Shown here: in pieces, positions 61,004-62,491 of the stretch | How the letters are laid out: every line of letters starts with the position of its first letter | How positions within the stretch are numbered: the stretch's first letter is position 1 | DNA from: an uncultured Gammaproteobacteria bacterium | GTDB lineage: Bacteria > Pseudomonadota > Gammaproteobacteria > Arenicellales > CAJQKF01 | Direction of reading: 5' to 3' | Length of the DNA stretch: 62,491 nt | Assembly: GCA_905478855.1 (NCBI GenBank) | Contig: CAJQKF010000070.1 | Span: 1-62,491, forward strand | Notes under the pieces: generated by a model | Told to the model about the DNA's origin: nothing | Seen by the model: the letters and a program-made list of their open reading frames with translations, nothing else | Databases searched by the model: none | Position numbers and translations under genes: made by a program

Positions 61004-61738
61004 CTAGCTGATTATCGCAACCACTGACAACAGAACCAAAAAGTACAGTGCCACCTGACGATAACGTTGTTCTGCAACACGTTTAAACAAGCGAGCCCCC
61101 ACAAAGGCAGAGCCTGCGTAGACGCCACCGAGAAATAGTAGTGATAACCATTCAGTTTCTCCCTCAAAGCCCAAATATAGATACAATGGTATATAAATTA
61201 TGGTCATAATAAACGACCACAAGATGATATTTGCCCGTGTAGTATCCGCTTTATCTGGTCCAGCTAAAAGAAAAACCACAACGGTTAAAACAAGGTAAGT
61301 TGCTCCGAAAATCACACCACTAAATAAGCCGATAGCTGTTAGCTTAATGACAGAGAGTGAATTTTTGTATCTATATCCACTTATTAGCAATAGCGTACAA
61401 AGAGCGGAAATAATACCTACAGACTTTCGCATCCAGCTAGGCTCTATATGATGCAAAAGGTACATGCCAAGCGGCATGGAAACCAAAGTAGACGCGATGA
61501 GCCAGGCGACTGTTCGCCAATGCGCTTTTTTTATGGTGCTAGGAAGTAGATGTACGTTAACCAACACATCGATTAGTACTATCTTAAATACCAAGTATAC
61601 CGGATTAAATACGTGGGTTAGCAACAACAGTATTGTTGTCGGGCCACCAAATCCAGAAAACCCACGCAACCCGCCGCCTAAAAAACAAGCGGCGGCAAAA
61701 AGTGATAAGTGTTCTAGATTACTAAGGTCTAATGACAA
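61004..61738 (-). CDS. TauE/SafE (DUF81) family membrane exporter
   Basis: 244 residues with about eight membrane spans. The opening FAAACFLGGGLRGFSGFGGPTT is the first TauE/SafE repeat and AGSAFVGARLFKRVAEQRYRQVALYFLVLLS closes the second in outline. The only start available is a TTG at 61738. TauE exports sulfite or organosulfonates formed during taurine breakdown; other family members export sulfoacetate. Its presence behind a ComDE/TauD-type gene set supports a sulfonate theme. Confidence 0.85.
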   Translation of the reverse strand: MSLDLSNLEHLSLFAAACFLGGGLRGFSGFGGPTTILLLLTHVFNPVYLVFKIVLIDVLVNVHLLPSTIKKAHWRTVAWLIASTLVSMPLGMYLLHHIEPSWMRKSVGIISALCTLLLISGYRYKNSLSVIKLTAIGLFSGVIFGATYLVLTVVVFLLAGPDKADTTRANIILWSFIMTIIYIPLYLYLGFEGETEWLSLLFLGGVYAGSAFVGARLFKRVAEQRYRQVALYFLVLLSVVAIIS

Positions 61739-61795
61739 ATAATTTTGCCGTTATGCTTCATAAACAATACACGATCACGACGAGTAGAGATTAAA

Positions 61796-62275
61796 TCAGA
61801 CCTCATGTTTCATCACGACTTCAAATGATTCTAAAACTACCCGAATATCTTCCGACCATTCCCTACCCCAATCACTCAGTTGCAACTTGAAGTACTCCTC
61901 ATGGCACTGTTTCCAGAATTCAAGACTGCCGTCCCCTTCCCCTTCGCGTGCGGCAAACTCAGCGTCTACATCCTTAAAGTCGCGTTCTTCAACTTTTATA
62001 AGTTCGACAATAACCGCTGGCGAAAGATCTTCCCAAAGAATCATCCAATAGTCACCTTGTTTACGACGGGTAACGTTGTTTATTTCAAAATCCATTACCA
62101 TATGGGCCGTAGCACGTTTGACACGCTTAATAGCGAGCTCAGTAATATGATCACTGTAATCCTGATACTTGGGATTACCAAAAGTTAGACAGTGATAATC
62201 TGAACCTGTTAACCCATGTATTTCGCATGCTTTCTTCCAGAAAGCTTCTGTTTCTGCTGTCTTTTCGCCAATCAT
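61796..62275 (-). CDS. ASCH-domain protein
   Basis: 159 residues from ATG 62275, which has GGAG 8 bases before; an upstream ATG at 62332 lacks a ribosome site. The ASCH fold is recognised from DYWMILWEDLSPAVIVELIKV followed by FAAREGEGDGSLEFWKQCHEEYF, with its EGEGD-x-SL motif. ASCH domains bind RNA or act as amidohydrolases on modified bases (YqfB). The exact role is unknown. It is 57 bases upstream of the TauE-type gene in the same direction. Confidence 0.85.
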   Translation of the reverse strand: MIGEKTAETEAFWKKACEIHGLTGSDYHCLTFGNPKYQDYSDHITELAIKRVKRATAHMVMDFEINNVTRRKQGDYWMILWEDLSPAVIVELIKVEERDFKDVDAEFAAREGEGDGSLEFWKQCHEEYFKLQLSDWGREWSEDIRVVLESFEVVMKHEV

Positions 62276-62364
62276 AGTCAGTCTCCAGTCATGAGGGATC
62301 GTTAAAATATAAGCGGGATTAAATATCCACAAAAGATAATTGTCCAGTTGTAATTAATTAACCA

Positions 62365-62393
62365 GTGGCGAATTCAACTCGTAAGTGCAACTC
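62365..62393. repeat. Probable left terminal repeat of an IS30-family element
   Basis: The stretch beginning GTGGCGAATTCAACTCG and running through AAGTGCAACTC resembles the AATTCAAxTxxxAAGTGCAAC ends of IS30-family elements. It lies about 70 bases before the transposase start. The matching right end lies outside the window. Confidence 0.45.
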
Positions 62394-62460
62394 ATGAAGA
62401 AAGTGAGAGGGTAAGCTGAGATAATAATCGCTTTTCCTCTCGCCAAAGATGAGAAGCAAC

Positions 62461-62491
62461 ATGAATCACTATACCCAACTTACCCAAGATC
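62461..62491 (+). mobile_element. IS30-family transposase, 5' end (partial)
   Basis: An ATG at 62461, preceded by AGAAG, opens a frame MNHYTQLTQD that runs off the window. This is the characteristic IS30 transposase N-terminus (MxxYxQLTQxxRYQI). Only ten codons are visible, so the call is provisional. Confidence 0.55.

Overview
The window looks like a chromosomal piece of a heterotrophic, probably marine or host-associated proteobacterium. By eye it is moderately AT-rich (mid-40s % GC). The evidence is the gene mix: SoxBDAG sarcosine oxidase, FCD-type GntR, LysR and FixL/FixJ-like regulators, Dpp, Pot and polar amino-acid ABC importers, TauD and Rieske oxygenases. I cannot name a genus. It is packed almost entirely with catabolic and uptake genes; I see no tRNA, rRNA, CRISPR array or phage. 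The right edge appears to run into an IS30-type insertion sequence.

Region 1 (1-7412, + strand) handles methylated amines: the end of soxA, soxG, a GntR regulator, a dimethylglycine/sarcosine dehydrogenase fused to a GcvT domain, an MttB-like protein, an AhpD-like protein and a gamma-butyrobetaine-hydroxylase-like dioxygenase. Region 2 (24248 down to 7427, - strand) has a second soxBDAG set followed by a triple-RidA protein, an M19 dipeptidase-like protein and a GSA-type aminotransferase. A separate Dpp-type transport unit with its own MttB homologue and a Rieske oxygenase follows. The theme is import and stepwise demethylation of N-methylated amino acids or betaines.

Region 3 (34209 down to 25390, - strand) is a compact nine-gene unit: Rieske oxygenase, Pot-type permeases, binding protein and ATPase, two tandem unknown paralogues of about 205 residues, a DUF1116 (AllG-like) protein and an XRE-cupin regulator, closed by a clear intrinsic terminator. 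It is the best candidate here for an undescribed amine pathway. A lone + strand homocysteine-methyltransferase-family gene (24411-25364) lies between regions 2 and 3.

Region 4 (34486-41968) carries a molybdopterin oxidoreductase, a 2-hydroxyacid dehydrogenase and an SDR (+ strand), then an EamA exporter and a PAS-rich kinase/FixJ-type regulator pair (- strand).

Region 5 (42090-52456) looks like nitrile/amide metabolism. A DUF2817 peptidase, a signal-less Pot-type binding protein, a 51-residue ORF and an amidase (+ strand) converge on a three-gene nitrile hydratase with a split beta subunit. That enzyme is coupled to a NudC-type Nudix gene, an EamA transporter and an amino-acid ABC importer whose binding protein is divergent.

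Region 6 (52509-62275) has TauD, a 2-hydroxyacid dehydrogenase and an aldehyde dehydrogenase, a divergent LysR, a two-subunit ThDP decarboxylase of the sulfopyruvate type, a HisC-like aminotransferase, a third Rieske oxygenase, a TauE/SafE exporter and an ASCH protein. Together they suggest sulfonate (cysteate/sulfolactate-like) breakdown, although no sulfoacetaldehyde acetyltransferase is present. No Rieske reductase or corrinoid protein is seen anywhere in the window.
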